Positions 25,850 to 35,394 of a stretch of DNA of 64,000 nucleotides are shown piece by piece. The position numbers and the translations under genes are program-made. The notes below the pieces were generated by a model, which worked only from the letters and a program-made list of their open reading frames with translations, searched no databases and had not been told where the DNA came from. Position 1 is the first letter of the stretch, and every line of letters starts with the position of its first letter. Source of the stretch: Cyanobium sp. PCC 7001 (GTDB lineage: Bacteria > Cyanobacteriota > Cyanobacteriia > PCC-6307 > Cyanobiaceae); assembly GCF_000155635.1 (NCBI RefSeq), contig NZ_DS990556.1, positions 1,171,051 through 1,235,050 on the forward strand, read 5' to 3'.

Positions 25850-26398
25850 TCAGCCCAGCCCGAGCCGCTGCTCCAGCAGCTGCAGCGATGCCTCCAGGTC
25901 GTCGTTGATCAGGCTGGCGTCGAACTCGGCCTCGGCCTCCAGCTCCACCCGGGCCCGCTGCAACCGCCGCTGGATCGCCTCCTCGCTGTCGGTGCCACGC
26001 CCCCGGATGCGACGTTCCAGCTCCTGGAAGGACGGGGGTTTGATGAACACCTGGAAGGCGGCCGGGAAGGTGTGGCGGACCTGCCGGGCCCCCTCGAGCT
26101 CGATCTCCAGCAGCACCGGAGAGCCCGCCGCCAGATGCTCCTCCACCGGCTGCCTGGGCGTGCCGTAGAGATTGCCGGCGAACTCGGCCCATTCCAGGAA
26201 GCCTCCGACCTCCACCCGCTGCTCGAACAGCTCCCGGCTGAGAAAGAAATACGTTTCGCCCTCGATCTCCCCGGGTCGGGGCGCCCGCGTGGTCGCCGAC
26301 ACGGACACCCAGATCTCGGGATGGCGCCGCACCAGTCCGGCCACGAGGGTGCCCTTACCCACCCCGCTCGGTCCGGTGATCACGGTGAGGCGGGCCAT
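25850..26398 (-). CDS. gmk: guanylate kinase
   Basis: Phosphorylates GMP to GDP. The P-loop is [10 protein letters not shown] at residues 9-18, followed by the GMP-binding [11 protein letters not shown] and Y-FFLS-REEF-like segment, and the lid with [12 protein letters not shown]. The 182-residue length fits the family. The ATG at 26398 is clear, although the frame stays open far upstream through shadow sequence on the opposite strand of the NFACT gene. It diverges from that gene with a 60-nt gap. Confidence 0.96.
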   Translation of the reverse strand: MARLTVITGPSGVGKGTLVAGLVRRHPEIWVSVSATTRAPRPGEIEGETYFFLSRELFEQRVEVGGFLEWAEFAGNLYGTPRQPVEEHLAAGSPVLLEIELEGARQVRHTFPAAFQVFIKPPSFQELERRIRGRGTDSEEAIQRRLQRARVELEAEAEFDASLINDDLEASLQLLEQRLGLG

Positions 26399-26458
26399 CC
26401 AGCACCTGAACGCAGGGCTGCAGAGTAGAAGCGCGTGCGGCTGGGCTCCAGCGCGGCC

Positions 26459-28141
26459 ATGGCGAGCCTGCAGACCCTGGATGTCACCAGCCTCAAGGCC
26501 GTGCTGGCCGAGTGGCGGCGGGTGCTGCTGCCGAGCCGGCTGGAGAAGGCGCAGCAGGCGGATCCCGGCACGGTCCATCTGGCCCTGCGACACCTGGAGG
26601 GCATGCAGTGGCTGGCCCTCAGCTGGCAGGCCGAGGCCGCCCGGGTGCACGCGATCGCGCCGCCGCCCCGGCAGGGCGCCGGCAGCACCCTGGCCCAGCA
26701 GCTGCAGCACGGCCTCGGTGGCCTCGCCCTGGTGGAGATTCGGCAGAGCGGCTGGGAGCGGGTGGTGGAGCTCGGCTTCGCCCCACGCCCGGGCGAGCCG
26801 CCCCGGCGCTGGCTGGTGGCGGAGCTCATGGGTCGCCACAGCAACCTGTTCCTGCTCGAGCCCGATGGCCGCGGCGGCCGCCAGGTGGTGGCCCTGGGCC
26901 GGCAGGTGCGGCCGCGGCAGTCGCGGCTGCGGCCGATCGCCACGGGCGATCCCTACCAAGCGCCGCCGCCGCTGGGAGGTGACCCTCCCGACCGGGCCAC
27001 CTCCCAGGCCCGCTGGCAGCAGCAGCTGACCCTGCTGCCCCTGCCCCTGGAGCAGGCCCTGCGCGGGGCTTACCAGGGCATCAGCCCGGCCCTGGCCCGC
27101 CAGCTGGTGCCAGCCGACTGGCTGCAGCAGCCGGTGGGGGCGCTGCGGCCCCACCAGTGGCAGCACCTGTGGGAGCGGTGGCAGGCCTGGCAGGAGGCCG
27201 TGCAGAACGAGCGCTTCGGCTGGATCCGCGAAGGGGAGGGCTACCGCTGCTGGTGCCTGCCCGGGGAGCTGGGGGGGCCAGGCACCATGGCCGTGAATAC
27301 GGGCCTGGCCCACTATTACGGCGGCTGGCTGGCCGCTCAGGCATTCCAGCGACGGCGACTGCAGCTGGAGCAGCACCTTCAGCGGCTGCTGGAACGGGAA
27401 TCGGCCCAGGCCGCGGGCCAGCAGGCCCTGCTGGATGCCGTGCCGGAGAGCGATGCGCTGCAGCGGGAGGCCGATGCCCTGCTGAGCCAGCGCCAGCCCA
27501 GCCGCACCTGCATCGCCGCGGCCCAGAAGCTCTACCAGCAGGCCCGCAAGCGGCGGCGTTCCGTCACCTCCATCAACGCCCGGCTGGACCTCCATCGAGA
27601 GCGTCTGGCCTGGCTGGATGCCAGCCTCACCTACCTGGAGCAGGCCGAGAGCCTCGAGGAGCTGCAGGCCCTGGGTCAGGACCTGGAGGACCACCTCCCC
27701 TGCATCGAGGGGAGCCGGGCGGCAGCCCGGCGCGGCCAGCCAGCGGGCCGGAGCGGGGAGCCGCAGCCCCTGGAACTGCGCAGCCCCAGCGGCCTCGGAC
27801 TGCGGGTGGGGCGCAACCACCGCCAGAACGAGTGGATCGTGTTCCGGCAGGCACGGCGGGGTGATCTGTGGTTCCACGCCCAGGAGCAGCCCGGCAGCCA
27901 CGTGGTGCTGCGCAGTTCGGAGCGGATGGCCGAGGAGGCCGATCTGCAGGCGGCGGCGGATCTGGCCGCCCATTTCAGCCGTGGGCGCGGCAACCGCAGG
28001 GTGCCGGTGGTGATGGTGCCCACCGACCAGCTGCAACGGATTCCAGGGGCGGCTCCCGGCACGGTGCGCCACCGGGGCGGCGAGGTGGTGTGGGGCCGCC
28101 CTGATCAGGCTCTTAGCCTGCTGGCCGCACAGGAGCCATGA
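26459..28141 (+). CDS. rqcH: NFACT family protein (RqcH/Rqc2-like ribosome quality control factor)
   Basis: In other bacteria, RqcH binds the stalled 50S subunit and directs C-terminal alanine tailing. The N-terminal NFACT-N domain contains [19 protein letters not shown] central coiled coil lies at about residues 290-400 ([17 protein letters not shown]...). The C-terminal NFACT-R domain has [16 protein letters not shown] and [18 protein letters not shown]. The length of about 560 is right. The DR-like pair important in B. subtilis appears here as ER (GWERVVEL). ATG 26459 is chosen; GTG 26435 is eight codons upstream. It overlaps tatC by 4 nt (ATGA). Confidence 0.85.
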   Translation: MASLQTLDVTSLKAVLAEWRRVLLPSRLEKAQQADPGTVHLALRHLEGMQWLALSWQAEAARVHAIAPPPRQGAGSTLAQQLQHGLGGLALVEIRQSGWERVVELGFAPRPGEPPRRWLVAELMGRHSNLFLLEPDGRGGRQVVALGRQVRPRQSRLRPIATGDPYQAPPPLGGDPPDRATSQARWQQQLTLLPLPLEQALRGAYQGISPALARQLVPADWLQQPVGALRPHQWQHLWERWQAWQEAVQNERFGWIREGEGYRCWCLPGELGGPGTMAVNTGLAHYYGGWLAAQAFQRRRLQLEQHLQRLLERESAQAAGQQALLDAVPESDALQREADALLSQRQPSRTCIAAAQKLYQQARKRRRSVTSINARLDLHRERLAWLDASLTYLEQAESLEELQALGQDLEDHLPCIEGSRAAARRGQPAGRSGEPQPLELRSPSGLGLRVGRNHRQNEWIVFRQARRGDLWFHAQEQPGSHVVLRSSERMAEEADLQAAADLAAHFSRGRGNRRVPVVMVPTDQLQRIPGAAPGTVRHRGGEVVWGRPDQALSLLAAQEP

Positions 28142-28959
28142 CCGACAGCGCCCGCGAGGACCCTTCAGGCCTGGAGCCGCCGCCGCCGATCCGGATCGGG
28201 CGGATCTCCGCCATGGAGGAGCGTCCGCCCAGCCCCGGCGACGAGTTCCCGGGCGAGGTGGAGATGAGCCTGGTGGACCATCTCGAGGAGCTGCGCCGCC
28301 GCATCCTGCGCAGCCTGCTGGCCCTGCTGGTGGGGGCGGCCCTGTGCCTGGCCTTCGTGAAGCCGCTGGTGCGCCTGCTGGAGGTGCCGGCCGATGGCAT
28401 CCGCTTCCTGCAGCTCGCCCCCGGCGAGTTCCTGTTCGTCTCCCTCAAGGTGGCCGGCTATGCCGGTCTCACCCTCGCCCTCCCCTACATGCTCTACGAG
28501 GGGCTGGCCTTCGTGCTGCCGGGCCTGACCCGGCGGGAGCGGCGCCTGGTGGCGCCAGCCGTGGCAGGGTCGGCCGTGCTGTTCGCCGCGGGCCTGGCCT
28601 TCGCCTGGTGGGCCCTGGTTCCGGCGGCCCTGCGCTTCCTGGTGAGCTACGGCGCCGACGTGGTGGAGCCGAGCTGGTCGATCGAGCGCTACCTCGATTT
28701 CGTGCTGCTGCTGATGGTGGCCACCGCCCTGGCCTTCCAGCTGCCGGTGCTGCAATTGCTGCTGGGAGCCCTCGGCCTGGTGCGGGCCCGGACCATGCTC
28801 GCGGCCTGGCGCTGGGTGGTGCTGCTGGCGGCCCTGGGAGGAGCGGTGCTCACCCCCTCCACCGACCCGGTGACCATGCTGCTGCTCACCGGCGCCATCA
28901 CGGGGCTCTATCTAGCGGGTGTGGGGATGGTGGCCCTGGCCGAGCGGCTGCGCGGCTAG
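28138..28959 (+). CDS. tatC: Sec-independent twin-arginine translocase subunit TatC
   Basis: Receptor core of the Tat translocon, which exports folded proteins such as the Rieske protein. A 40-residue hydrophilic N-terminus leads into [18 protein letters not shown], the conserved TatC start, followed by six membrane helices. 273 residues is normal with a slight N-terminal extension. It overlaps the NFACT gene upstream. Its stop codon overlaps that of the convergent DUF3067 gene in the sequence CTAG. Confidence 0.97.
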   Translation: MTDSAREDPSGLEPPPPIRIGRISAMEERPPSPGDEFPGEVEMSLVDHLEELRRRILRSLLALLVGAALCLAFVKPLVRLLEVPADGIRFLQLAPGEFLFVSLKVAGYAGLTLALPYMLYEGLAFVLPGLTRRERRLVAPAVAGSAVLFAAGLAFAWWALVPAALRFLVSYGADVVEPSWSIERYLDFVLLLMVATALAFQLPVLQLLLGALGLVRARTMLAAWRWVVLLAALGGAVLTPSTDPVTMLLLTGAITGLYLAGVGMVALAERLRG

Positions 28960-29345
28960 AGCAGGAACTCGCTCAGCCTCTCGGGCGGCAGCTCCAGCGG
29001 CAGGCCCAGAGCCCGACCCAGCCGCGGTTTGTCGTTGGTGGTCTCCAGCCAGCGGCGCACCTGGGCCGCCACCCCGAGGCCATTCAGCAGCCCGACCATC
29101 TGGTCCAGCTTGGCGGTGTACTCGTCGGGGGAGAGCGGGAAGGACTGCTGCTCGAGGTAGGCCCACATCACCTGCAGATACAGGCGACCGCGACGCTGCA
29201 CCAGCTGGATGTCGTAGCTGGCCTGCCAGCGGCGGCGCAGCAGGGCGAGCAGCTCCTCGGCGGTGAGCGGGGGGGAGGAATCCACGGCGAGGCCGTCGGG
29301 CAGGGAGCCCCCTCCCCGTACCAGGGAAACCCTGCCGCAACCCAT
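28956..29345 (-). CDS. DUF3067 family protein
   Basis: Small soluble protein of a family shared by cyanobacteria and plastid-bearing eukaryotes, function not established. The family core is LTAEELLALLRRRWQASYDI, then QLVQRRGRLYLQVMWAYLEQ and SFPLSPDEYTAKLD. The start is uncertain: ATG 29345 gives 129 residues, and GTG 29285 gives 109 residues beginning closer to the conserved core. It sits between tatC and petC-petA, facing away from petC, so it shares the control region of petC. A role linked to Tat or cytochrome b6f is inference from position. Confidence 0.8.
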   Translation of the reverse strand: MGCGRVSLVRGGGSLPDGLAVDSSPPLTAEELLALLRRRWQASYDIQLVQRRGRLYLQVMWAYLEQQSFPLSPDEYTAKLDQMVGLLNGLGVAAQVRRWLETTNDKPRLGRALGLPLELPPERLSEFLL

Positions 29346-29456
29346 CTCCGCAACGGGTTGTTGCAGACCCTGGCGGCGCCCCGTCCGCCGGCCCGGCGGG
29401 GGAGGAGCAGGCCTTAATGTGGCCGCCACGTTGCTGTGGCTTTCAGGCCGCCCCGT

Positions 29457-30005
29457 ATGACCCAGATGCCAGCGAGCGCTTCGAGCGGTGATGTGCCCGG
29501 AATGGGTCGTCGGCAGTTCATGAACCTGCTGACCTTCGGGTCGGTCACCGGGGTGGCGCTGGGGGCGCTCTACCCGGTGGTGAACTACTTCATCCCGCCC
29601 AAGGCCGCTGGCAGTGGCGGCGGCACCGCCGCCAAGGACGAACTGGGCAATCCGGTGACGGCCAACGGCTGGCTGGGCAGCCACAAGGAGGGCGACCGCA
29701 GCCTCGTGCAGGGCCTCAAGGGCGACCCCACCTACCTGATCGTCGAGGGCGACGACGCCATCGGCAGCTACGGCATCAATGCCATCTGCACCCACCTGGG
29801 CTGCGTGGTGCCCTGGAACAGCGGCCAGAACAAGTTCATCTGCCCCTGCCACGGTTCCCAGTACGACGCCACTGGCAAGGTGGTGCGCGGCCCGGCGCCC
29901 CTCTCCCTGGCCCTGGCCCACGTGTCGGTCGAGAACGACAACGTGTTCCTGAGCCAGTGGACCGAAACCGACTTCCGCAACGGCGACAAGCCCTGGTGGG
30001 TCTGA
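29457..30005 (+). CDS. petC: cytochrome b6f Rieske iron-sulfur subunit
   Basis: Carries the 2Fe-2S cluster of cytochrome b6f. The cluster-binding motifs are CTHLGC and CPCHGS. The N-terminus has a Tat-type signal-anchor [20 protein letters not shown], followed by the hinge region. 182 residues from ATG 29457 is typical. petA follows after 37 nt. TatC is encoded less than 1 kb upstream. Confidence 0.98.
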   Translation: MTQMPASASSGDVPGMGRRQFMNLLTFGSVTGVALGALYPVVNYFIPPKAAGSGGGTAAKDELGNPVTANGWLGSHKEGDRSLVQGLKGDPTYLIVEGDDAIGSYGINAICTHLGCVVPWNSGQNKFICPCHGSQYDATGKVVRGPAPLSLALAHVSVENDNVFLSQWTETDFRNGDKPWWV

Positions 30006-30042
30006 TCCGTTTTCCCTCTCCGCCCCTGTCGCCCCTCCTGTG

Positions 30043-30978
30043 ATGCGCCGCCCCTTCTCCCTGCTGCTCGGCTCCCTGATCGGTTTCATCGTGCTGTTCG
30101 GGGCCGCAGCCCCGAGCTGGGCCTACCCCTTCTGGGCCCAGCAGAACTACGCCAGCCCCCGCGAAGCCACCGGCAAGATCGTCTGCGCCAACTGCCACCT
30201 GGCCAAGAAGGCCACCCGGGTGGAAGTGCCCCAGGCCGTGTTCCCCGACACGGTGTTCAAGGCGGTGGTGGAGATTCCCTACGACACCTCCGTGCAGCAG
30301 GTGTCCGGTGACGGCAGCGGCACCGGCCTCAACGTGGGCGCGGTGGTGATGCTGCCCGATGGCTTCACCCTGGCGCCGCAGGACCGGATGAGCGAGGAGC
30401 TCAAGGAGGAGACGGCCGGCATCTTCTATTCGCAGTATTCCGACGACCAGCCCAACATCCTGCTGGTGGGCCCCCTGCCCGGCGACCAGCACCAGGAGAT
30501 CGTGTTCCCGGTGCTGGCTCCGGACCCGGCCACCGACAGCAGCATCCACTTCGGCAAGTACCAGCTCCACGTGGGTGGCAACCGCGGCCGCGGCCAGGTG
30601 TACCCCACCGGTGAGAAGTCCAACAACGCCGTCTTCACCGCCCCCGCTGCCGGCACCGTGTCCGCCATCACCCCCGCTGAGGGCGGTGGCACCGTGGTGG
30701 AGATCAGCACGGCCGATGGGTCCAGCGTCAGCGAAACCATTCCCGTAGGCCCCACCATCACCGCCGCCGTGGGTGATGAGGTGGCCGCCGGGGCCCCCCT
30801 CACCAACGACCCGAACGTGGGTGGCTTCGGTCAGCTCGATGCCGAAGTGGTGCTCCAGAACCCTGTGAGGATCTACGGCCTGCTCGCCTTCTTCGCGGCG
30901 ATTGCCGTGGCCCAGATCTTCCTCGTGCTCAAGAAGCGTCAGGTCGAGAAGGTCCAGGCCGCCGAAGGCATCGTCTGA
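30043..30978 (+). CDS. petA: cytochrome f
   Basis: c-type cytochrome of the b6f complex that reduces plastocyanin or cytochrome c6. A signal peptide ending in [15 protein letters not shown] places the mature N-terminal Tyr, whose amine is a heme ligand, directly after the predicted cleavage site. The heme motif is CANCHLAKK, and a C-terminal membrane helix ([20 protein letters not shown]) is followed by a KKRQ tail. 311 residues from ATG 30043 (GTG 30040 also possible). Confidence 0.98.
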   Translation: MRRPFSLLLGSLIGFIVLFGAAAPSWAYPFWAQQNYASPREATGKIVCANCHLAKKATRVEVPQAVFPDTVFKAVVEIPYDTSVQQVSGDGSGTGLNVGAVVMLPDGFTLAPQDRMSEELKEETAGIFYSQYSDDQPNILLVGPLPGDQHQEIVFPVLAPDPATDSSIHFGKYQLHVGGNRGRGQVYPTGEKSNNAVFTAPAAGTVSAITPAEGGGTVVEISTADGSSVSETIPVGPTITAAVGDEVAAGAPLTNDPNVGGFGQLDAEVVLQNPVRIYGLLAFFAAIAVAQIFLVLKKRQVEKVQAAEGIV

Positions 30979-30991
30979 GCGTGCCTGTCCA

Positions 30992-31849
30992 TTGAGCCTT
31001 CTCCTCACCTTCACCTCCCCCGGGCCCCTGGTGTTCCAGCTGGGCCCGCTCAGTCTGCGCTGGTATGGGCTGCTGATCGCCCTGGCGGTGCTGGCCGGCC
31101 TGATGCTGGCCACCCGTCTCGGCAAGGCCCGGGGGATCGATCCTGCCCTGATCGCCGATCTGCTGCCCCTGCTGGTGCTGGGCGCCGTGATCGGCGCCCG
31201 CCTCTACTACGTGCTGCTGGAATGGCGCCAGTACGCCGACAACTGGACCGATGCCCTGGCCATCTGGCGAGGGGGCATCGCCATCCACGGCGCCCTGATC
31301 GGTGGGGCCATCACCACCGTCCTCTATTGCCGCTGGCGGCGCCAGCGCTTCTGGCCCCTGCTGGATGTGCTCATGCCCGCCGTGGCCCTGGGCCAGGCGA
31401 TCGGCCGCTGGGGCAACTTCTTCAATTCGGAAGCCTTCGGCCTGCCCACCCAGCTCCCCTGGAAGCTGCGGATCCCCCTGGCCAACCGTCCGGCCGAGTT
31501 CCTCGATCAGATGGATTTCCACCCCACCTTTCTCTACGAATCGCTCTGGAATGTGGGGGTGTGCGTGCTGTTGCTGGTGCTGTTTCGCCAGGGTCAGCGC
31601 GGACGGCTTTCGCTGCCGCCAGGCAGCCTGAGCTGCGTGTATCTGATGACCTACAGCGCGGGGCGGATCTGGATCGAGGGGCTGCGCATCGATCCCCTGT
31701 GCCTGTTCTCCGAGCCTCCGTTCTGTGAGGGCGGTCTGCGCATGGCCCAGGTGATCAGCCTGCTGCTGATTGCCCTGGGTGGTCTGGGTCTCTGGTGGCT
31801 CTACGGACGCCACCGCCCACTGCCTGACCCCAGTGGGGTCACCCCTTGA
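30992..31849 (+). CDS. lgt: prolipoprotein diacylglyceryl transferase
   Basis: Membrane enzyme that transfers diacylglycerol from phosphatidylglycerol to the lipobox Cys of prolipoproteins. The catalytic region with HGALIGG and the signature [13 protein letters not shown] are visible among about seven membrane helices. The start is TTG at 30992, 14 nt after petA; no ATG is available before the first helix. 285 residues is normal. Confidence 0.94.
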   Translation: MSLLLTFTSPGPLVFQLGPLSLRWYGLLIALAVLAGLMLATRLGKARGIDPALIADLLPLLVLGAVIGARLYYVLLEWRQYADNWTDALAIWRGGIAIHGALIGGAITTVLYCRWRRQRFWPLLDVLMPAVALGQAIGRWGNFFNSEAFGLPTQLPWKLRIPLANRPAEFLDQMDFHPTFLYESLWNVGVCVLLLVLFRQGQRGRLSLPPGSLSCVYLMTYSAGRIWIEGLRIDPLCLFSEPPFCEGGLRMAQVISLLLIALGGLGLWWLYGRHRPLPDPSGVTP

Positions 31850-31863
31850 TCCAGCAGGATCCC

Positions 31864-32646
31864 ATGGTGAGGATCGTGGGTGCCGGCCCCGGCGCTGCCG
31901 ATCTGCTCACCCTGCGGGCGCTGCGGGCCCTGGAGCAGGCCGAGGTGCTGGTGTGGACCGACTCGCTGGTGAGTCCCCAGGTCGCGGCCCTCGCCCCGGA
32001 GCCCTGTGAACGCATCCGCACCAGCAGCCTCACCCTGGAGGAGGTGATGGCGGTGGTGCTCGAGCGGGCCAAAGCGGGCAAACGGGTGGTGCGCCTCCAC
32101 GATGGCGATCCCTGTCTCTACGGAGCCCTCAACGAACAGATCTGCCGCCTGGCCGACGCCGGTGTGGCGGTGGAGGTGGTGCCCGGGCTCAGCGCCTACC
32201 AGGCCGCGGCGGCCGCCCTGCAGCAGGAACTCACGATCCCAGGGCTGGTGCAGACCATCGTGCTCGGACGGGCGGGGGGGCGCACCGGTGTTCCCGAGCG
32301 GGAGTCCCTGGGCCGGCTGGCGGCCCTGCAGGCCTCCCTCTGCCTCTACCTCAGTGCCCGCCACGTGGAGGAGGTGCAGCAGGAGCTGCTGCTGCACTAC
32401 CCTGCCGACACTCCCGTGGCGATCGGCTACCGGGTGAGCTGGCCCGACCAGTGGCTCGCGGTGGTGCCCCTCACCGCGATGGCCCGCACCAGCCGGGAAC
32501 GGGGCCTGATCCGCACCACCCTCTATGTGGTGAGTCCGGCCCTTGCGGTGTCGCCACGCGGTCGGGGCGCTGAGGCGGGAGGCACCGAAGCCCGCTCGAA
32601 GCTCTACTCAGCCAGCCACTCCCACCTGTTCCGCGGCGGGGCCTGA
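31864..32646 (+). CDS. cobM: precorrin-4 C11-methyltransferase
   Basis: SAM-dependent methyltransferase of cobalamin (here probably pseudocobalamin) ring synthesis. The conserved start VRIVGAGPGAADLLTLRA, the HDGDPCLYGALNEQ segment and the substrate-site VVPGLSAYQAAAA identify the family (also called CbiF). The ATG at 31864 is preferred, although TTG 31846 would overlap lgt by 4 nt. Its last 39 nt overlap the convergent mqo gene. Confidence 0.93.
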   Translation: MVRIVGAGPGAADLLTLRALRALEQAEVLVWTDSLVSPQVAALAPEPCERIRTSSLTLEEVMAVVLERAKAGKRVVRLHDGDPCLYGALNEQICRLADAGVAVEVVPGLSAYQAAAAALQQELTIPGLVQTIVLGRAGGRTGVPERESLGRLAALQASLCLYLSARHVEEVQQELLLHYPADTPVAIGYRVSWPDQWLAVVPLTAMARTSRERGLIRTTLYVVSPALAVSPRGRGAEAGGTEARSKLYSASHSHLFRGGA

Positions 32647-34098
32647 CCCCCCGACAGACTCAGGCCCGGCGCCGGCCTCGCCGTAGAGCTCCCGCTCCAG
32701 GCGTTCGCGGTGGAAGCGGCAACCCAGCCGCGCCACGATCTGCTCGAGATCACGGGCGGCATTGCCCAGGCAGCAGGTTCCCCCCGGCGAAGGGGTCACG
32801 TTGAACACCAGGCCCGGCTCGGCCTCGATGCTGGCCTCGCCGAGCAGGAGTCGGCGCTGCCGCTTGTCGATCAACTGGGGGCGTACGCCTCCGTAGCCCT
32901 CGGCGAAGCTCAGGTCCTCGAGCTGCATGCCCGGCACGATCTTGCGGGCATCGGCGAGGAAGAGGCGCCGGCGCAGCCACGGCACCTCGAACAGCAGGTT
33001 CTTGATGATGTAGTTGCGGATGTCGGCGATGCGCAGCAGCTGCCAGAACACCGCCAGCACGGCCCAGTCGAGCCGCAGCACCTTCAGGAACTCCCAGAAC
33101 GAGGCGGGCCTGTAGCGCTCCAGCAGGGGCAGCAGCAGGGCCGTGGGTCCGAAGCGGGTCTTGCCGGGAGCCCGCACATCGGGATCCCCATGGATGGCGG
33201 CGAACGGCAGCCTGTCGTTCTGCACGGTGTACACCTTGCCCCGCAGCAGGTCGGGGGTGAAGTAGAAGCTGCCGGCCACCGGCAGACAGGAATACTCCAG
33301 GCCGTAGCCCATCGCCTGGGCCATCAGCAGGCTGTGGGCTCCGGCATTCACCACCACGTGTCGGGCCCACACCTCCCGGCGCCCCTGGGCCGTGGCGCCG
33401 GTGCAGCCGGGCGTGGGACTGAGGCTCACCCTGTAGCCCTCCCCCTCGCGTGTGATGCGGGTCACGGTGGTGCCCAGCTCGATCAACAGCTGCCGGTCGG
33501 TGGAGGCCACCGCGGCATGGGCCTGGTCGACGAACGACGCGGCGAGGGCCTCGTAGTCCACGGCGGTGTAAGTGCGACGGATGCCGATCGCCACCAGCTC
33601 CTCCTCCCGGGGCGTCCCATCCAGCAGGGCCACCTGGGGTTCCCACGCGGCGATGGCCTGCTTGTCGAGCAGCTCCATTGCCGGGAAGTGGGGGGAGAAG
33701 CGGGCGAAGCGCTCCCGCAGAACGGCGCATTCAGCGGGCCCCACGCCCAGCACCATCTTCGGGGTGCGGAACACGCAGCGCTCGCGGGTGGCCGGATCGA
33801 GCAGCTCGGCATAGCGCACGATCATCTCGGCGGTGCGCTTCACCCGGAGCGCCTTCTCCAGGGTGTAGTTGGTCTCGATGTCGCCGCAGTGAATGGTCTG
33901 GCTGTTGTTGGTGGCCCTGGAATTCACCCTGGCCAGGCTGTCGTAGCGCTCCACCAGCGCCACCCGTCCGAGGTCGGTGTAGCGGGCCAGCTCGAACAGC
34001 AGCGCGGTGCCGCAGACTCCGCCACCCACGACCAGCACGTCCAGGGGGTCGGCCGCGGCGGAGCTGCCGGCAGGCGAGGAGTCGGAGGCCGTGGTCAC
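32608..34098 (-). CDS. mqo: malate:quinone oxidoreductase
   Basis: FAD-dependent membrane-associated enzyme that oxidises malate to oxaloacetate and passes electrons to quinone. The N-terminal FAD motif is VVGGGVCGTALLFEL, followed by the family block NSRATNNSQTIHCGDIETNY and the C-terminal PSPGGTCCLGNAARD. 496 residues is normal. The start is GTG 34098. The 3' end overlaps cobM by 39 nt in the convergent direction. Confidence 0.94.
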   Translation of the reverse strand: MTTASDSSPAGSSAAADPLDVLVVGGGVCGTALLFELARYTDLGRVALVERYDSLARVNSRATNNSQTIHCGDIETNYTLEKALRVKRTAEMIVRYAELLDPATRERCVFRTPKMVLGVGPAECAVLRERFARFSPHFPAMELLDKQAIAAWEPQVALLDGTPREEELVAIGIRRTYTAVDYEALAASFVDQAHAAVASTDRQLLIELGTTVTRITREGEGYRVSLSPTPGCTGATAQGRREVWARHVVVNAGAHSLLMAQAMGYGLEYSCLPVAGSFYFTPDLLRGKVYTVQNDRLPFAAIHGDPDVRAPGKTRFGPTALLLPLLERYRPASFWEFLKVLRLDWAVLAVFWQLLRIADIRNYIIKNLLFEVPWLRRRLFLADARKIVPGMQLEDLSFAEGYGGVRPQLIDKRQRRLLLGEASIEAEPGLVFNVTPSPGGTCCLGNAARDLEQIVARLGCRFHRERLERELYGEAGAGPESVGGSGPAAEQVGVAG

Positions 34099-34264
34099 AG
34101 GGTCGATCGGGGTGCAGCGAGCACTGCAGCGCAGACTGCTGCCATGTTCGCCGATCGAATGACCGGGGTTGCGGCCAGAGGGTTCGCAGCCTGAGGTGTC
34201 GCGGCCGGCGGTGTTTTAAGCTCTGCTCCTGCCGGCGCCCGCGATGCGTGCTCGCCGGCCGATC

Positions 34265-34336
<72 letters not shown>

Positions 34337-34364
34337 TCCCATTGGCTTCATCGGTTGCCCATCA

Positions 34365-34397
34365 CGGCGCCAGCCCTCTCTGAGCGGTCTGGCGCCG
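34365..34397 (+). terminator. hairpin downstream of tRNA-Val
   Basis: A 9-bp perfect stem, CGGCGCCAG with CTGGCGCCG, around a 15-nt loop begins about 28 nt after the tRNA. No T-run follows, so it is a plausible but unproven transcript end. The rest of 34337-34554 holds no gene. Confidence 0.5.
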
Positions 34398-34554
34398 AAT
34401 CCGCAGCCCGAACGCCGCGTCCTGGGGCTCCCTTGCATCTCCAGGCCGGAGCTGCAACCCTTGGCGGTGCTGGCCTGCCTGATGGCAGCGTCCGGTTGGC
34501 CACCCCGTCAGCCGGTGCCTGCGTCCAACGCCAACCCCGGATCAGCTGGATCCC

Positions 34555-35394
34555 ATGAGCGCAGACCCCAACCCCGATCTGCAGCGGCTGGGTGCCTGCC
34601 TGCACGAGGCGAGGCTGCGGGAAGGCATCAGCCTGGAGGATCTGGCCCAGCGGCTCCACATGGGCCGGGAACAGTTGCAGTCCCTCGAGCAGGCCGACAC
34701 CGACGGGCTGCCCGAACCGGTGTTCGTGATCGCCCAGGCCCGGCGGGTGGCCTGCGCCCTCGGGGTGAACATCGACACCGAGATCCAGGCCCTGCGCCAG
34801 AACCGGGCCGCGGCGGTGGTGAAGCCGGTGGTGAAGCCCCTGGAGACGGGCGACACCCCGGCCGCCAGCAGCGCACCCGCGCCCCGGCGCCAGCCTGTCC
34901 TGCCCCACTCAAGCCATGCCCGCCCAGGGGCCCTCGCTCCTGGCCTGAAGCTGGTGGGGGTGCTCGCCCTGCTGGGGGCCGGCGCCCTGGCGGTGTGGCG
35001 CGTCGGTCCGGTGGCCCAGCAACGGCTTCAGCAGGCGGTCACCACGGCAGCGTCCATGGCCGAACCTGCGAGCGATCCCGCGGCGTCAGGATCGCCCGCA
35101 CCGTCCTCCGGCTCGGCTCCCCCCCCTCCTGCCACACCCAGCGAGCCTCCGCAGCAGGCCGCCCTGGTGGTGAAGGCCGGCCAGCCGAGCTGGCTGGAGG
35201 TGCGCACATCCAGCGGCATCAGCCTCTTCCGCGGCACGTTTGTGGGGGAGCGGGTGTTCCCTTACCAGGGCGATCTGCTGGTGCTCGCCGGACGGCCCGA
35301 TCTGGTGGAGGTGACCGCCCCGGGGCGTAGCTCGCGCCCGCTCGGCGACATCAACGATGTGGAGTGGCAGCGGTTCAAGGCTCCCGCACCCTGA
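34555..35394 (+). CDS. rodZ: RodZ-like transmembrane HTH protein
   Basis: Predicted cell-shape protein linking cytoskeleton and wall synthesis. It has an N-terminal Cro/C1-type HTH_25 domain (GACLHEARLREGISLEDLAQ, residues 12-31 onward), a Pro/Ala linker, one membrane helix (about residues 124-140, LKLVGVLALLGAGALAV), a Ser/Pro-rich spacer, and a C-terminal DUF4115 domain (PSWLEVRTSSGISLFRGTF). The order matches RodZ. The cyanobacterial target is inferred. Its 3' end overlaps the convergent ppx by 20 nt. Confidence 0.86.
   Translation: MSADPNPDLQRLGACLHEARLREGISLEDLAQRLHMGREQLQSLEQADTDGLPEPVFVIAQARRVACALGVNIDTEIQALRQNRAAAVVKPVVKPLETGDTPAASSAPAPRRQPVLPHSSHARPGALAPGLKLVGVLALLGAGALAVWRVGPVAQQRLQQAVTTAASMAEPASDPAASGSPAPSSGSAPPPPATPSEPPQQAALVVKAGQPSWLEVRTSSGISLFRGTFVGERVFPYQGDLLVLAGRPDLVEVTAPGRSSRPLGDINDVEWQRFKAPAP

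Noticed and set aside
26399-28072. Leftward frame extending gmk to about 740 codons
   Set aside because: The portion before gmk ATG 26398 is antisense to the NFACT gene and low in complexity; gmk alone has the right size and N-terminus.
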